Shown in pieces: positions 1 to 7,605 of a stretch of DNA of 20,318 nt. The DNA is from Dehalococcoidia bacterium (GTDB lineage: Bacteria > Chloroflexota > Dehalococcoidia > UBA2979). The stretch's first letter is position 1. Each line of letters starts with the position of its first letter. Position numbers and translations under genes: made by a program. The notes under the pieces were generated by a model that was not told the origin of the DNA, did not search any database, and worked only from the letters and a program-made list of their open reading frames with translations. The DNA lies in contig JASLOV010000312.1 of the NCBI GenBank assembly GCA_030745285.1, positions 1 to 20,318 on the forward strand, read 5' to 3'.

Positions 1-912
1 CGCGATATCGCCTCCGGCAAATGCAGCGTCGCCGTGCTGAGCTACGGCTCGAACGCGGCCTCTTCCCGTCGAGCGATCGGGACCGGTGGCGGCACCGGCA
101 TGGGCGCCCCCAACTGGCAGGGCAACATGGAGGACCCGTACGGCGCGACGCTGATCGCCAACTACGGCCTCGTGAAGACCCGCCACATGTTCGAGCATGG
201 CAGCACCGATGAGCAGTTCGCGGAGATCTCCGTCGCCACGCGCGCCCACGCGATGCGCAACCCGGAAGCCGTGAAGTGCATGACGGACCTGCTCTTCGAC
301 CCGGTCAGCGAGATCACCGTGCAGGACGTGCTGGAATCGCGAGTGATCGCCGACCCACTGCACCTGCTGGAGTGCTGCATGGTGAGCGACGGGGGCGGCG
401 CGGCGGTGATCGTCTCCGCCGATGTCGCCCGGGGCATCAAGAAGGACCCGGTCTGGATCCTCGGCTCCGGCGAGGCCACGAAGTACCGCGAGAACGGCGG
501 CGACATCACGACCTCAGCCGGCGCGCAGAGCGGCCCGATCGCCTTTGGCGAGGCCGGAGTCTCGCCCGACGAGATCGACATCGCCATGATCTACGACTCC
601 TTCACGATCACCGTCGCGGTCTGCATGGAGGACCTCGGCTTCTTCAAGAAGGGCGAACTCGGCGACTTCGTAAAGGACAACCGGCTGCGCTTCGACAGCG
701 CCCTCAAGCCGGCGCTGAACACCGACGGCGGCGGGCTCTCGTCGAACCACCCGGGCATGCGCGGGCTGTTCCTGCTGCTGGAGTCCGTGCGGCAACTGCG
801 CGGCGAGTCGACCTCGCAGGTCGACGGCGCCTCGCTGGCCGTCGCGCACGGTAACGGCGGCAACCTGGGCGGCGCCCACACCGGCGGCACCGTGATCCTC
901 GCGAAGGACTAG
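1..912 (+). CDS. Thiolase-superfamily acyltransferase (SCP-x/lipid-transfer-like), 5' truncated
   Basis: The open frame runs from the first base of the window to TAG, giving 303 residues of the C-terminal part of a thiolase-fold enzyme. The first residues (RDIASGK) match the helix just after the nucleophilic cysteine, so that cysteine would lie outside the window. Recognisable thiolase signatures are GGAAVIVSAD (about residues 132-141), IYDSF (197-201), the active-site loop NHPG (His about 250) and HGNGG (His about 283). In biosynthetic thiolases the last loop carries a cysteine; here it is histidine, as in the Cys-His-His SCP-x and archaeal subgroup. A DUF35 gene follows after 60 bases, the usual partner of this subgroup, where such pairs make or cleave carbon-carbon bonds of acyl-CoAs. 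Whether this one is a thiolase or a retro-aldolase cannot be settled without the N-terminus. Confidence 0.88.
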   Translation, partial: RDIASGKCSVAVLSYGSNAASSRRAIGTGGGTGMGAPNWQGNMEDPYGATLIANYGLVKTRHMFEHGSTDEQFAEISVATRAHAMRNPEAVKCMTDLLFDPVSEITVQDVLESRVIADPLHLLECCMVSDGGGAAVIVSADVARGIKKDPVWILGSGEATKYRENGGDITTSAGAQSGPIAFGEAGVSPDEIDIAMIYDSFTITVAVCMEDLGFFKKGELGDFVKDNRLRFDSALKPALNTDGGGLSSNHPGMRGLFLLLESVRQLRGESTSQVDGASLAVAHGNGGNLGGAHTGGTVILAKD

Positions 913-972
913 CGGAGCTCCCGCGAAGGCTAACCCGGGCGCACAGCAGGAGAGAACCGAGAGGCAGAGACG

Positions 973-1386
973 ATGCCAAACCGACCACAACCGCGATTCC
1001 CCGAGCCGAACACCGAGACCTACTGGGAGGGCGCCAAGAACGGCGAACTGAAGTACCAGCAGTGCAGCCAGTGCGACGAGGTGGTCTTCACGCCGCGCGT
1101 GCACTGCACAAAGTGCGGGTCGGACGACCTCGCCTGGAAGACCTCGAAGGGCGAAGGGTCGGTCTACACCTACTCCGTCATTCGCCAGACGCGCCATCCC
1201 CAGTTCGTCGACCTCGGCGCCTACGCGCTCGCCTACGTCGACCTGGACGAGGGGTTCCGCATCTTCACCAACGTCAGCGGCATCGATGACCCGACGAAGG
1301 ACATCGAGTGCGGCATGCGGGTGAAGGTCGAGTTCGAGCAGCAGGACGACGGCGAGTACCCCATCCCCGTCTTCGTGCCCGTCTAG
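973..1386 (+). CDS. DUF35 zinc-ribbon/OB-fold protein, thiolase partner
   Basis: A 137-residue protein with the two-part DUF35 layout. An N-terminal helix (about residues 12-28, including YWEGAKNGEL) leads into a rubredoxin-like zinc ribbon with Cys31, Cys34, Cys45 and Cys48. An OB-fold follows from about residue 55, where GSVYTYSVI and YALAYVDLDEG are typical strands. In known systems DUF35 proteins form complexes with thiolase-superfamily enzymes and are thought to help position or channel the acyl-CoA; examples are the archaeal thiolase/HMG-CoA synthase complex and the mycobacterial Ltp2-ChsH2 aldolase. All four zinc ligands are intact and the length is normal. The ATG is preceded by a purine-rich GAGGCAGAGACG stretch. 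The 60-base spacing after the thiolase and the same orientation suggest co-transcription. Confidence 0.9.
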   Translation: MPNRPQPRFPEPNTETYWEGAKNGELKYQQCSQCDEVVFTPRVHCTKCGSDDLAWKTSKGEGSVYTYSVIRQTRHPQFVDLGAYALAYVDLDEGFRIFTNVSGIDDPTKDIECGMRVKVEFEQQDDGEYPIPVFVPV

Positions 1387-1576
1387 CGGGCCTGAAGCCG
1401 GCCGCACGAGGCGTCACACCGTGACCGAAGACGCGCTCGCCGGCGGCGAGGCAACCTCGAACCAGCGGCTCGTGCGACGGCTGCAGGGGGCGCGCGCCAT
1501 CCTGTGACGTCGCGACGGCGAGTGAGCAGCGCCCGCCCCCACACACGCGCGCCACGCATGACGCGGCAGGCTGGGC

Positions 1577-1582
1577 TAGCAT
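1577..1582 (+). promoter_or_regulatory. -10-like element TAGCAT, probable leaderless start
   Basis: TAGCAT lies six bases before the GTG at 1589. No Shine-Dalgarno is visible between it and the start. The transcript would begin at or within a base or two of the GTG. I see no good -35 hexamer at 16-18 bases upstream, so the call rests on the -10 match and on the same arrangement at other starts in this window. Confidence 0.4.
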
Positions 1583-1588
1583 TCGAGC

Positions 1589-3097
1589 GTGACTGAGCCG
1601 CTGAACCTCGCTCACTACTGCCTCGCGCGGCACGCCGCAGACCCGGCCTCCGCCGGGCGTCCCGCGTTCACCTTCGTCACCGACGACGGCGAGCGCTCAT
1701 GGAGCTACGAACAGCTCTGGGGGCAGGTCGAACGCATCGGCCGGGGACTGCTGGCGCGCGGGGTCGCACCCGGCGACCGCGTGCTGCTGCGGCTGCCCCA
1801 CTCGCCGGAGTACGCACTCGCCTTCTTTGGCGCGACGGCGGCCGGGCTGATACCGATCCCGTCCTCCCCGCAGCTGACCGAGCAGGAAGCGGCCTTCTTC
1901 GTGGACGACGCGGAGCCCGCCGCCATCGTCACCATCCCGCAGATGCGCCTACCGCAGTTCGACGGCATCGAAGTGCTCGCCGGTGACCTCGAGGCGCTCG
2001 ACGGGCCGGGCCCGCTGCCCGAGACGGACGCCGAGGACGCTGCCTTCCTGATCTACACCTCCGGTACGACCTCGCGCCCGAAGGGCGTCCTCCACGCCCA
2101 TCGATCGGTGCGAGGGCGGGCCTTCATGCGCGAGGGCTGGCAGGACTTCCGGTCCTCGGACGTGACGCTGCACGCCGGGCTGCTCAACTGGTCGTACACG
2201 CTTGGCGTCGGCCTGATGGATCCGTGGGCCGCGGGCGCGCACGCCATGCTCTTCGGCGGCGAGGCGGACCCCGCCGGGTGGCGACGGCTGATCGGACGCC
2301 TCGGCGTGACGGTCTTCACGGCGGTGCCGACGATCTACCGTCAGATCTTGAAGTACGGGCGGCCCGAGGACGCCGACCTCTCCGCCCTGCGCCACGGCCT
2401 GGTCGCCGCCGAACCGCTCTCGCCCGGCCTGCTCGACGAGTGGCGCGAGCGCGGCGGCACCGAGCTGTACGAGTCGCTCGGCATGACCGAGGTCAGCACC
2501 TACATCTCATCCGGCCCATCGACGCCGGTGCGGCCCGGGTCGCCGGGGCGATCGCAGCCGGGCCGCCGCATCGCGATCCTGCCGCCGGACGGCGGCGAGG
2601 AGCCGCTGGCGGCGGGTGACGTGGGGTTGCTGGCGGTTCACCGCTCGGACCCCGGCCTCATGCTCGGCTACTGGCGGCGCCCGGAGGAGGACGCCGTCGT
2701 CTTCCGCGGCGAGTGGTTCACCGGCGGCGACCTCGCGGCGATCGACGAGGATGGCTACGTCTGGTTCCACGGCCGCGCCGACGACGTCATCAAGTCGTTC
2801 GGCTACCGCCTCTCGCCGGTAGAAATCGAGGCGGCGCTGCTGACCTGCCCGGGCGTCGCCGAGGTCGCGGTCGTCGGACTGGCGGTCGAGGAAGGCAAGA
2901 CCCTGATCACCGCCTGCGCCGTCCCCGAGCCCGGCGCAATCGTCGACGAGCAGACGCTGACGGCACACGCCGCCGAGCACCTGGCCGGTTACAAACGGCC
3001 GCACCAGTACCGCTTCGTGGAGTCGCTGCCCCGGGCCACCACCGGCAAGCTCCAGCGGTCGGCGCTCGTCGAGCTGCTGCTGGCCGAGGCGGACTGA
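1589..3097 (+). CDS. AMP-forming acyl-CoA synthetase/ligase (ANL superfamily)
   Basis: A 502-residue adenylating enzyme that activates a carboxylic acid to its AMP ester and then to the CoA thioester. The ANL core motifs are all present in order: the phosphate-binding loop IYTSGTTSRPKG (residues 155-166), YESLGMTE (294-301), the ribose-binding aspartate in WFTGGD (381), the hinge GRADDVIKSFGYR (395-407), and the C-terminal catalytic lysine in TTGK (Lys487). Length is slightly short for the family but nothing essential is missing; the pattern resembles benzoate-CoA-ligase-like and short or medium-chain ligases. The substrate cannot be read from sequence. The start is GTG with no Shine-Dalgarno but a TAGCAT hexamer six bases upstream, which suggests its own leaderless promoter in the roughly 200-base gap after the DUF35 gene. 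The neighbouring thiolase and crotonase imply a CoA-dependent degradation pathway. Confidence 0.92.
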   Translation: MTEPLNLAHYCLARHAADPASAGRPAFTFVTDDGERSWSYEQLWGQVERIGRGLLARGVAPGDRVLLRLPHSPEYALAFFGATAAGLIPIPSSPQLTEQEAAFFVDDAEPAAIVTIPQMRLPQFDGIEVLAGDLEALDGPGPLPETDAEDAAFLIYTSGTTSRPKGVLHAHRSVRGRAFMREGWQDFRSSDVTLHAGLLNWSYTLGVGLMDPWAAGAHAMLFGGEADPAGWRRLIGRLGVTVFTAVPTIYRQILKYGRPEDADLSALRHGLVAAEPLSPGLLDEWRERGGTELYESLGMTEVSTYISSGPSTPVRPGSPGRSQPGRRIAILPPDGGEEPLAAGDVGLLAVHRSDPGLMLGYWRRPEEDAVVFRGEWFTGGDLAAIDEDGYVWFHGRADDVIKSFGYRLSPVEIEAALLTCPGVAEVAVVGLAVEEGKTLITACAVPEPGAIVDEQTLTAHAAEHLAGYKRPHQYRFVESLPRATTGKLQRSALVELLLAEAD

Positions 3098-3182
3098 ACC
3101 CCGGCCCACTTCGTCTCGGGGCCTGCGGGTCCCCGTCCTGCCGAGTCTGCGATCGCCGCGCTTCGGGCTACTGAGCCTCCAG

Positions 3183-3980
3183 CTACTGGCCGGTGAACTG
3201 CCCGGCGCGCTTCTCGGCGAAGGCCAGCCTGCCCTCCTGGGCGTCGCTGCTCCCGCTGGCGCGGCTCTGGGCCGCCCATTCCGCCTCGACCGCCGCACGC
3301 AGAGAGAGCCCGGTGGAGCGCAGCACCTGGCGCTTGGCGGCGAGCAACGCGAGCGGCGGCGCTTGCGCCAGTTCGCGCGCGAGCTCCATCGCCCGGGCCT
3401 CCGGGTCATCGACCAGCTCGTTGCCGAGGCCGATGCGCACGGCCTCCTCCGGTCCCACCTCGCGCGAGGTGAAGAACAGCTCGTTGGCCAAGGCCGGGCC
3501 GACGAGCCGCGGCAGGAACCACGAGAGCCCGCAGTCCGGCCCCAGCGCACGGCGCACGAAGACCGTGAGGAAGCGCGCCCCCTGGCCGAGGATGCGCATG
3601 TCGAACGAGCAGGCCAGCGCCATGCCGCCCCCCGCCGCCACGCCGTCCACGGCCGCGATCGTGGGCTTGTCGAGGTCGGGCATAGCGAAGGCGATGCCGG
3701 TGACGCCCACCGCGTCGTTGCGTTCGGCGCGCGTGGGCACGCGCGGTGTTTCGCCCTCGGCCGGGCCGCTGACATCGGCGCCGGAGCAGAAGCCGCGGCC
3801 GGTTCCGGTCCCCACGACGGCACGCACATCGTCGTCGGCCTGTAGCATGCGGCCGAGTTCCATGATCTCGTAGAAGGTCGGCGTGCGCATGGCGTTCAGC
3901 TTTTCGGGGCGGTTGATGCGCCACCGTGCCACGCCATCGCTCACGTCGACGACCAGGTCTTCAAAGCCGCTGTAGTCCAT
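3183..3980 (-). CDS. Enoyl-CoA hydratase/isomerase-family (crotonase-fold) protein, PaaG-like
   Basis: A 265-residue crotonase-superfamily protein. The ATG at 3980 was chosen because GGAGGTGGAGCG precedes it and the product then starts like other family members (the LNAM segment is at residues 28-31); the frame is open further upstream but without family similarity. The oxyanion-hole segments are intact: GFCSGAD (63-69) and VDGVAAGGGMALA (111-123). Aligning to rat enoyl-CoA hydratase, the two catalytic glutamates (Glu144, Glu164) are replaced by Ala121 and Phe141. An aspartate in GPDCG (Asp149) lies where PaaG-type isomerases and 4-chlorobenzoyl-CoA dehalogenase have their acidic residue. It is therefore more likely an isomerase or other crotonase reaction than a classical hydratase. 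It is convergent with the acyl-CoA ligase (85-base gap) and divergent from the metallo-beta-lactamase-fold gene. Confidence 0.9.
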   Translation of the reverse strand: MDYSGFEDLVVDVSDGVARWRINRPEKLNAMRTPTFYEIMELGRMLQADDDVRAVVGTGTGRGFCSGADVSGPAEGETPRVPTRAERNDAVGVTGIAFAMPDLDKPTIAAVDGVAAGGGMALACSFDMRILGQGARFLTVFVRRALGPDCGLSWFLPRLVGPALANELFFTSREVGPEEAVRIGLGNELVDDPEARAMELARELAQAPPLALLAAKRQVLRSTGLSLRAAVEAEWAAQSRASGSSDAQEGRLAFAEKRAGQFTGQ

Positions 3981-4085
3981 CGCTCCACCTCCACCGAGGT
4001 ATCTAGCACGCGGCACGAAGCACCTGCAACGAAGCCCGCAACGGGACAGCAAGAAGGCAGCAGAACGGCAGCACGAGACAAGGCG

Positions 4086-4988
4086 ATGACCGGCACGACC
4101 CACTCGCTCACCGTCGGCGCCGTCGAGATCATCTCGATGCCGGACGGCGCCGGTCTGGCCGGCGGCCCGCTGGATGTCCCGCCGAGGCACGAGCGGGGCA
4201 GCCCGCCAGAGGGACAGTCGAGCGTTGAGCGCGAGCGCTGGTGGGCGCTGCGTGACGCCTACCCGGAGATGTTCGACGAGCAGCGTCGCTGGCACATCCA
4301 CAACGGCTGCTACCTGTTGCGATCGCAGGGGCGGACGATCCTCGTCGACACCGGCATGGGCGGCCGCGCCTACTGGCGCTACGGCGACATCGTCGGCGTG
4401 CTGCCGCGCTCCTTCGAACAGGCGGGCGTCGAACTCTCCGATATCGACACCGTGCTGATGACGCACGGCCACCCCGACCACGTCGGCTGGAACGTCACCC
4501 CGGACGGCGCCGCCGCCACCTTTCCCCGCGCCCGTTACATGCTCCACGAGGCCGACTGGCGCGAGTTCGCGACGCTGGCGGCCGACGGCGGGCGGCGCGA
4601 TCGCATCCCCAATTACGTCGGACGGTCGCTGCTCCCGCTCGAGCGGCTCGGCGTGCTCGACCGCTTCGACGGCGAGCCTGCCCTGACCGACGAGCTGCGG
4701 CTGATCGAAACGCCCGGCCACACGCCGGGCCACGTCAGCGTGCTCATCGCCTCGCAGGGGGAGCGCGCCGTGATCACCGGCGATGTCTTCTCGAACCAGG
4801 TCTACATCACAGAACCCGAGCTGGAATTCACCGCCGATTTCGACGTCGAGCAGGGCAAAGCAACCCGCCAGGCCTTGCTCGAGCGCATCGAGGCGGACGG
4901 CATGTCGGTGGTCTCAGGCCACTTCGCGGAGCCCGGCTTCGGCCACCTCGTGCAACTCGAAGGTAGGCGCTACTGGCGGGCGCTCTAG
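4086..4988 (+). CDS. Metallo-beta-lactamase-fold hydrolase
   Basis: A 300-residue MBL-fold protein with an intact dinuclear metal site. HGHPDH (His127, His129, Asp131, His132) is followed by GHTPGH (211-216), the bridging aspartate in TGDVF (Asp233) and a late histidine in SGHF (His279). The segment ILVDTGMG (85-92) is the usual strand before the first loop. Spacing fits the lactonase/glyoxalase II-like branch, which hydrolyses esters, lactones or thioesters, rather than true beta-lactamases. There is no signal peptide, so it is likely cytoplasmic. It is divergent from the crotonase gene with 105 bases between, and that context would fit a thioesterase or lactonase step, but the substrate is unknown. 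Ribosome-site evidence is weak (AAGG very close to the ATG). Confidence 0.88.
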   Translation: MTGTTHSLTVGAVEIISMPDGAGLAGGPLDVPPRHERGSPPEGQSSVERERWWALRDAYPEMFDEQRRWHIHNGCYLLRSQGRTILVDTGMGGRAYWRYGDIVGVLPRSFEQAGVELSDIDTVLMTHGHPDHVGWNVTPDGAAATFPRARYMLHEADWREFATLAADGGRRDRIPNYVGRSLLPLERLGVLDRFDGEPALTDELRLIETPGHTPGHVSVLIASQGERAVITGDVFSNQVYITEPELEFTADFDVEQGKATRQALLERIEADGMSVVSGHFAEPGFGHLVQLEGRRYWRAL

Positions 4989-5100
4989 GCCCTGTACGAG
5001 CCGGCCGGCTACGAGATTGAGCTGCGCAGGCCACGGCCTCTCCAACCGACAGCAACTCGTCATCGTCAGTCGGACCCTTACACCGGCGCTCGGTAGCGCG

Positions 5101-6060
5101 TCAGGCTCGCGCCAGTACCGTCGCGACGAACCCGATGTAAAGCACGAGCAGAACCGCGCCTTCGATGCGGCCAATGCGATAGCGCGGCCAGGCCAGCGGC
5201 AGCAATATCAGCGTGCTGAGCACGAGCGCGGGAAGCTCGAACTGGTAGAGGTCCTGGCCGACGTCAAGCGAGACGAGGCCGCTGGTCAGGCCAATCACAC
5301 CGAGCAGGTTGAAGACGTTGGAGCCGACCACGTTGGCGACGGCGATCGCGTGCTCCTTGATGCGGGCCGCGGCGACGCTGGTCGCAAGCTCCGGCAGGCT
5401 CGTGCCGGTGGCGACGATGGTCGCCCCGATCGCCGTCTCACTGATGCCCGCCTGCTCCGCGATGCTGACCGCGCCGCGCACCGCCTGGTCGGCGCCGAGC
5501 GTCAGCCCGGCCAGCCCGACGACCAGCAACCCGCCCTCGGCCCCCCGCGCACGTAGCGTGGCGGCGATCTTCCGGGTCACCTCGGAAACCTCGTCCTGCG
5601 TGGCCGCCGCGGCATCCGGAAAGAGCCGCGGCGAGATCACGATGAAGGCCACCAGCCCGGCGAACATCCCCAGCCCCTCCAGCTGCGAGACGTTGCCATC
5701 GGCCGCGAAGACGACGGTGGCCACCGTGGCGCCGGCCAGCACCGGCATCTCCCATCGCAGCAGCCGCCAGTGCACCGTCATCGGCGCCACCAGCGCCGAG
5801 ACGCCCAGCACCAGCGCGACGTTCGCGACGTTGGAGCCAAGCACGTTCCCCACCGCCAGGCCGGAAGAGTCCCGCGTCGCGGCGAAGAGGCTGACGACGA
5901 ACTCCGGCGCGGAGGTGCCGAAGGCGACGACTGTGGCCCCGATGATCACGGGGCTCAGGCCGAAGGAGCCGGCCAGCGTCGCCGCCGAACGGACGGTCAG
6001 CCACGCCCCGCCCATGAGGACGGCGAGCCCGATCGCGATCTGGAGAAAGTCGAGAAACAC
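5101..6060 (-). CDS. Calcium/sodium antiporter, CaCA family (YrbG-like)
   Basis: A multi-pass membrane protein of 319 residues with the duplicated alpha-repeat of cation/Ca2+ exchangers. Repeat 1 contains GATVVAFGTSAPEFVVS followed by GNVLGSNVANVALVLG. Repeat 2 contains GATIVATGTSLPELATSVAA followed by NVVGSNVFNLLGVIG. The two halves form the ion site with the conserved acidic residues of SAPE and SLPE, so transport is expected to be intact. About ten hydrophobic segments are visible. The GTG at 6060 gives a product beginning at the first membrane helix, as in homologues, and a TATGCT hexamer sits six bases before it. A longer reading from GTG 6102 adds 14 non-hydrophobic residues and would contain that hexamer in its coding part. 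The gene is convergent with the MBL-fold gene. Confidence 0.92.
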   Translation of the reverse strand: MFLDFLQIAIGLAVLMGGAWLTVRSAATLAGSFGLSPVIIGATVVAFGTSAPEFVVSLFAATRDSSGLAVGNVLGSNVANVALVLGVSALVAPMTVHWRLLRWEMPVLAGATVATVVFAADGNVSQLEGLGMFAGLVAFIVISPRLFPDAAAATQDEVSEVTRKIAATLRARGAEGGLLVVGLAGLTLGADQAVRGAVSIAEQAGISETAIGATIVATGTSLPELATSVAAARIKEHAIAVANVVGSNVFNLLGVIGLTSGLVSLDVGQDLYQFELPALVLSTLILLPLAWPRYRIGRIEGAVLLVLYIGFVATVLARA

Positions 6061-6066
6061 GGACGG

Positions 6067-6072
6067 AGCATA
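6067..6072 (-). promoter_or_regulatory. -10-like element TATGCT, probable leaderless start of antiporter gene
   Basis: Read on the minus strand, TATGCT is followed by six bases and the GTG at 6060, with no Shine-Dalgarno. The element both suggests leaderless expression and favours the 6060 start over the GTG at 6102. No clear -35 hexamer is seen upstream. Confidence 0.4.
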
Positions 6073-6141
6073 GGGCGCAACGGCGTCGCGGGCGATGCTC
6101 ACGCCGCCACTGGCCGTCGCTGGTCCCGGGCCGCCGCCTCG

Positions 6142-6171
6142 TTGACGGCGGTCTGAGCAGGCTCATAGGGT
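6142..6171 (+). promoter_or_regulatory. Sigma70-type promoter TTGACG-N18-TAGGGT with leaderless start
   Basis: TTGACG (6142-6147) and TAGGGT (6166-6171) are separated by 18 bases. The hexamer ends five bases before the ATG at 6177, so the predicted transcription start coincides with the start codon. This is the clearest two-part promoter in the window. It would drive the LLM oxidoreductase and, through the overlap, clpS. Confidence 0.6.
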
Positions 6172-6176
6172 GCGCG

Positions 6177-7154
6177 ATGATCGACCGATGCGAGATGGGG
6201 GTACCCGTGACCGAAGGAACCGTTGGCGTCGCGCTGCAGATGCCCGATGCCGCCGCCGCCGTTGACTCCATCATCGCCGCGGAGCAGGCGGGCGTGCCCG
6301 CCGTCTGGCTGACGACCGGCGGCACGCAGGCCGACGCGCTCATGATCTTCGCCGCCGCCGCCATGCGCACGGAACGCATCCAGATGGGCAGCGCGATCAT
6401 CCCGACCTGGCCTCGAAACCCCGTCTTCATCGCCCAGCAGGCGATCGCCATCGAGGCGCTGGCGCCCGGCCGCCTGCGGCTGGGGCTGGGGCCAAGCACG
6501 AAGGCGGCGATGCGCCCCTTCGGCGTCGACTTCCGCCAGCCGCTCACGCAGCTACGCGAGTACCTGTCGGTGCTGCGCCCGCTGCTGCACGACGGCGAGG
6601 TCGACTTCCAGGGCTCGTTCGTGCGCGCTCGCGCCCGCATTGCCAGCCCCGTCGACACCCCGGTGATGGCGTCGGCGCTCCAGCCCGGAGCTTTCGAGCT
6701 CTGCGGCGAACTGACGGACGGCGCCCTCAGCTGGGTCTGCCCGCCCGAATACCTCGTCGAGCAGGCGCTGCCGGCCGTGGCGCGCGGAGCGGCGGTGGCG
6801 GGGCGCGATGCGCCACCGCTGATCATGCACGTTCCCGTCGCCGTCTGCGAAGACCCGGAGGAGGTGCGCGAGGCGGCTCAGCGCCAGGTCGGCGTCTACG
6901 CCCGCTTCCAGTTCTACGGCGACATGTTCGCCGCCGCCGGCTACCCGGACGCGGCCGATGGGCTGAGCATGGACCTCGTCAACTCGCTCGTCGCGCACGG
7001 CAGCGAGCAGCAGGTCGCCGACCGGCTGCTGGAACTGCTCGACATGGGTATGGGCGAGGTGATGGCGATGCCGCTGGTGACCGGCGGCGACCAGCAGGGC
7101 GCGTTCGACCGCGCCTGCGCCGCCGTCGCCGTCGCCGCCTCGCGCGCCGCGTGA
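6177..7154 (+). CDS. LLM-class flavin-dependent (FMN/F420) oxidoreductase
   Basis: A 325-residue protein of the luciferase-like monooxygenase superfamily, a TIM-barrel fold that uses FMN or coenzyme F420. Family features are the early GVALQMPDAA strand, AEQAGVPAVWLT (39-50), MGSAIIPTWPRNPVF (about 72-86), APGRLRLGLGPS (96-107) and VPVAVCEDPEEV near residue 220. Length matches the F420-dependent branch. The ATG at 6177 fits the promoter immediately upstream. A GTG at 6207 preceded by GGGGG is an alternative that would shorten the protein by ten residues and imply a leadered message. The stop TGA overlaps the GTG of clpS by four bases (GTGA), so the two are probably translationally coupled. The substrate is not predictable. 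Confidence 0.88.
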   Translation: MIDRCEMGVPVTEGTVGVALQMPDAAAAVDSIIAAEQAGVPAVWLTTGGTQADALMIFAAAAMRTERIQMGSAIIPTWPRNPVFIAQQAIAIEALAPGRLRLGLGPSTKAAMRPFGVDFRQPLTQLREYLSVLRPLLHDGEVDFQGSFVRARARIASPVDTPVMASALQPGAFELCGELTDGALSWVCPPEYLVEQALPAVARGAAVAGRDAPPLIMHVPVAVCEDPEEVREAAQRQVGVYARFQFYGDMFAAAGYPDAADGLSMDLVNSLVAHGSEQQVADRLLELLDMGMGEVMAMPLVTGGDQQGAFDRACAAVAVAASRAA

Positions 7155-7453
7155 GTTGGTCCCGGCCTGCGGCGGTGCAGCCTGCCGAGGAGACGCGCAC
7201 ACGCACGCTGGACGAGCTGCTCCCGCCCTACCGCGTGGTGCTGCACAACGACGACCACAACGCCATGGACCACGTGATCGAGGCGCTGCTGAAGAGCATC
7301 TCCAACCTCACGCGCAAGCGGGCGAGCGAGATCATGCTCGAAACCCACGAGCGCGGGCAGGCGACCGCCGCCACGTGCCCGCTGGAACTGGCCGAGCTCT
7401 ACCGCGAGCGGTTGGAATCGTACGGCCTGACCGCGACAATCGAGCGCGCCTGA
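7151..7453 (+). CDS. clpS: ATP-dependent Clp protease adaptor ClpS
   Basis: A 100-residue ClpS, the adaptor that delivers substrates bearing N-degrons (bulky hydrophobic N-terminal residues) to a Clp ATPase. The N-terminal 20 residues are the flexible extension and the core begins at PPYRVVLHNDD. Residues equivalent to the E. coli N-degron pocket are conserved: Asn33, Asp34, Met39 and His66 (in THERGQA). The start is the GTG overlapping the stop of the upstream oxidoreductase; no separate ribosome site is needed if translation is coupled. ClpS usually sits beside clpA or another clp gene. Here no Clp ATPase is in the window, so the partner is encoded elsewhere. A gap of about 150 bases with no clear terminator separates it from the convergent release-factor-like gene. 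Confidence 0.93.
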   Translation: MSWSRPAAVQPAEETRTRTLDELLPPYRVVLHNDDHNAMDHVIEALLKSISNLTRKRASEIMLETHERGQATAATCPLELAELYRERLESYGLTATIERA

Positions 7454-7605
7454 CTCGCCTCATGCGCAGCCGCGAACTCTGATGCCACCACTCGAACGCC
7501 GACCACGACGCCAGCCCAACTGCGACGCCAGGTGGGCGCGGTTCGACGTCGTGCGCGAGAGCAGACACTTCACGCCGTAGCGTTTAGGCCCTGGCTCCCC
7601 ATTCG

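Noticed and set aside
1421..1507. A 28-codon GTG-started frame in the gap between the DUF35 and ligase genes
   Set aside because: There is no ribosome site or promoter next to it and no recognisable sequence; short open frames of this size are expected by chance at this GC content.
3098..3182. CGGGG/CCCCG short inverted repeats between the ligase and crotonase genes
   Set aside because: Stems are only five base pairs, interrupted by a mismatch, and several alternative pairings compete; not convincing as a bidirectional terminator.
2507..3829. A 440-codon minus-strand frame spanning the end of the ligase and the crotonase gene
   Set aside because: It is an Arg/Ala/Ser-rich alternative frame of the crotonase gene with no recognisable domain; the real frame carries the crotonase motifs.
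3981..4733. Upstream extension of the crotonase reading frame by about 250 codons
   Set aside because: The extension is antisense to the MBL-fold gene and has no family similarity. The ATG at 3980 has a strong GGAGG ribosome site.
7454..7605. Repeated CGACGCCAG and a distant CACGACG/CGTCGTG pair after clpS, considered as a terminator
   Set aside because: The arms are short and about 36 bases apart, with no U-tract, so I do not call a terminator.
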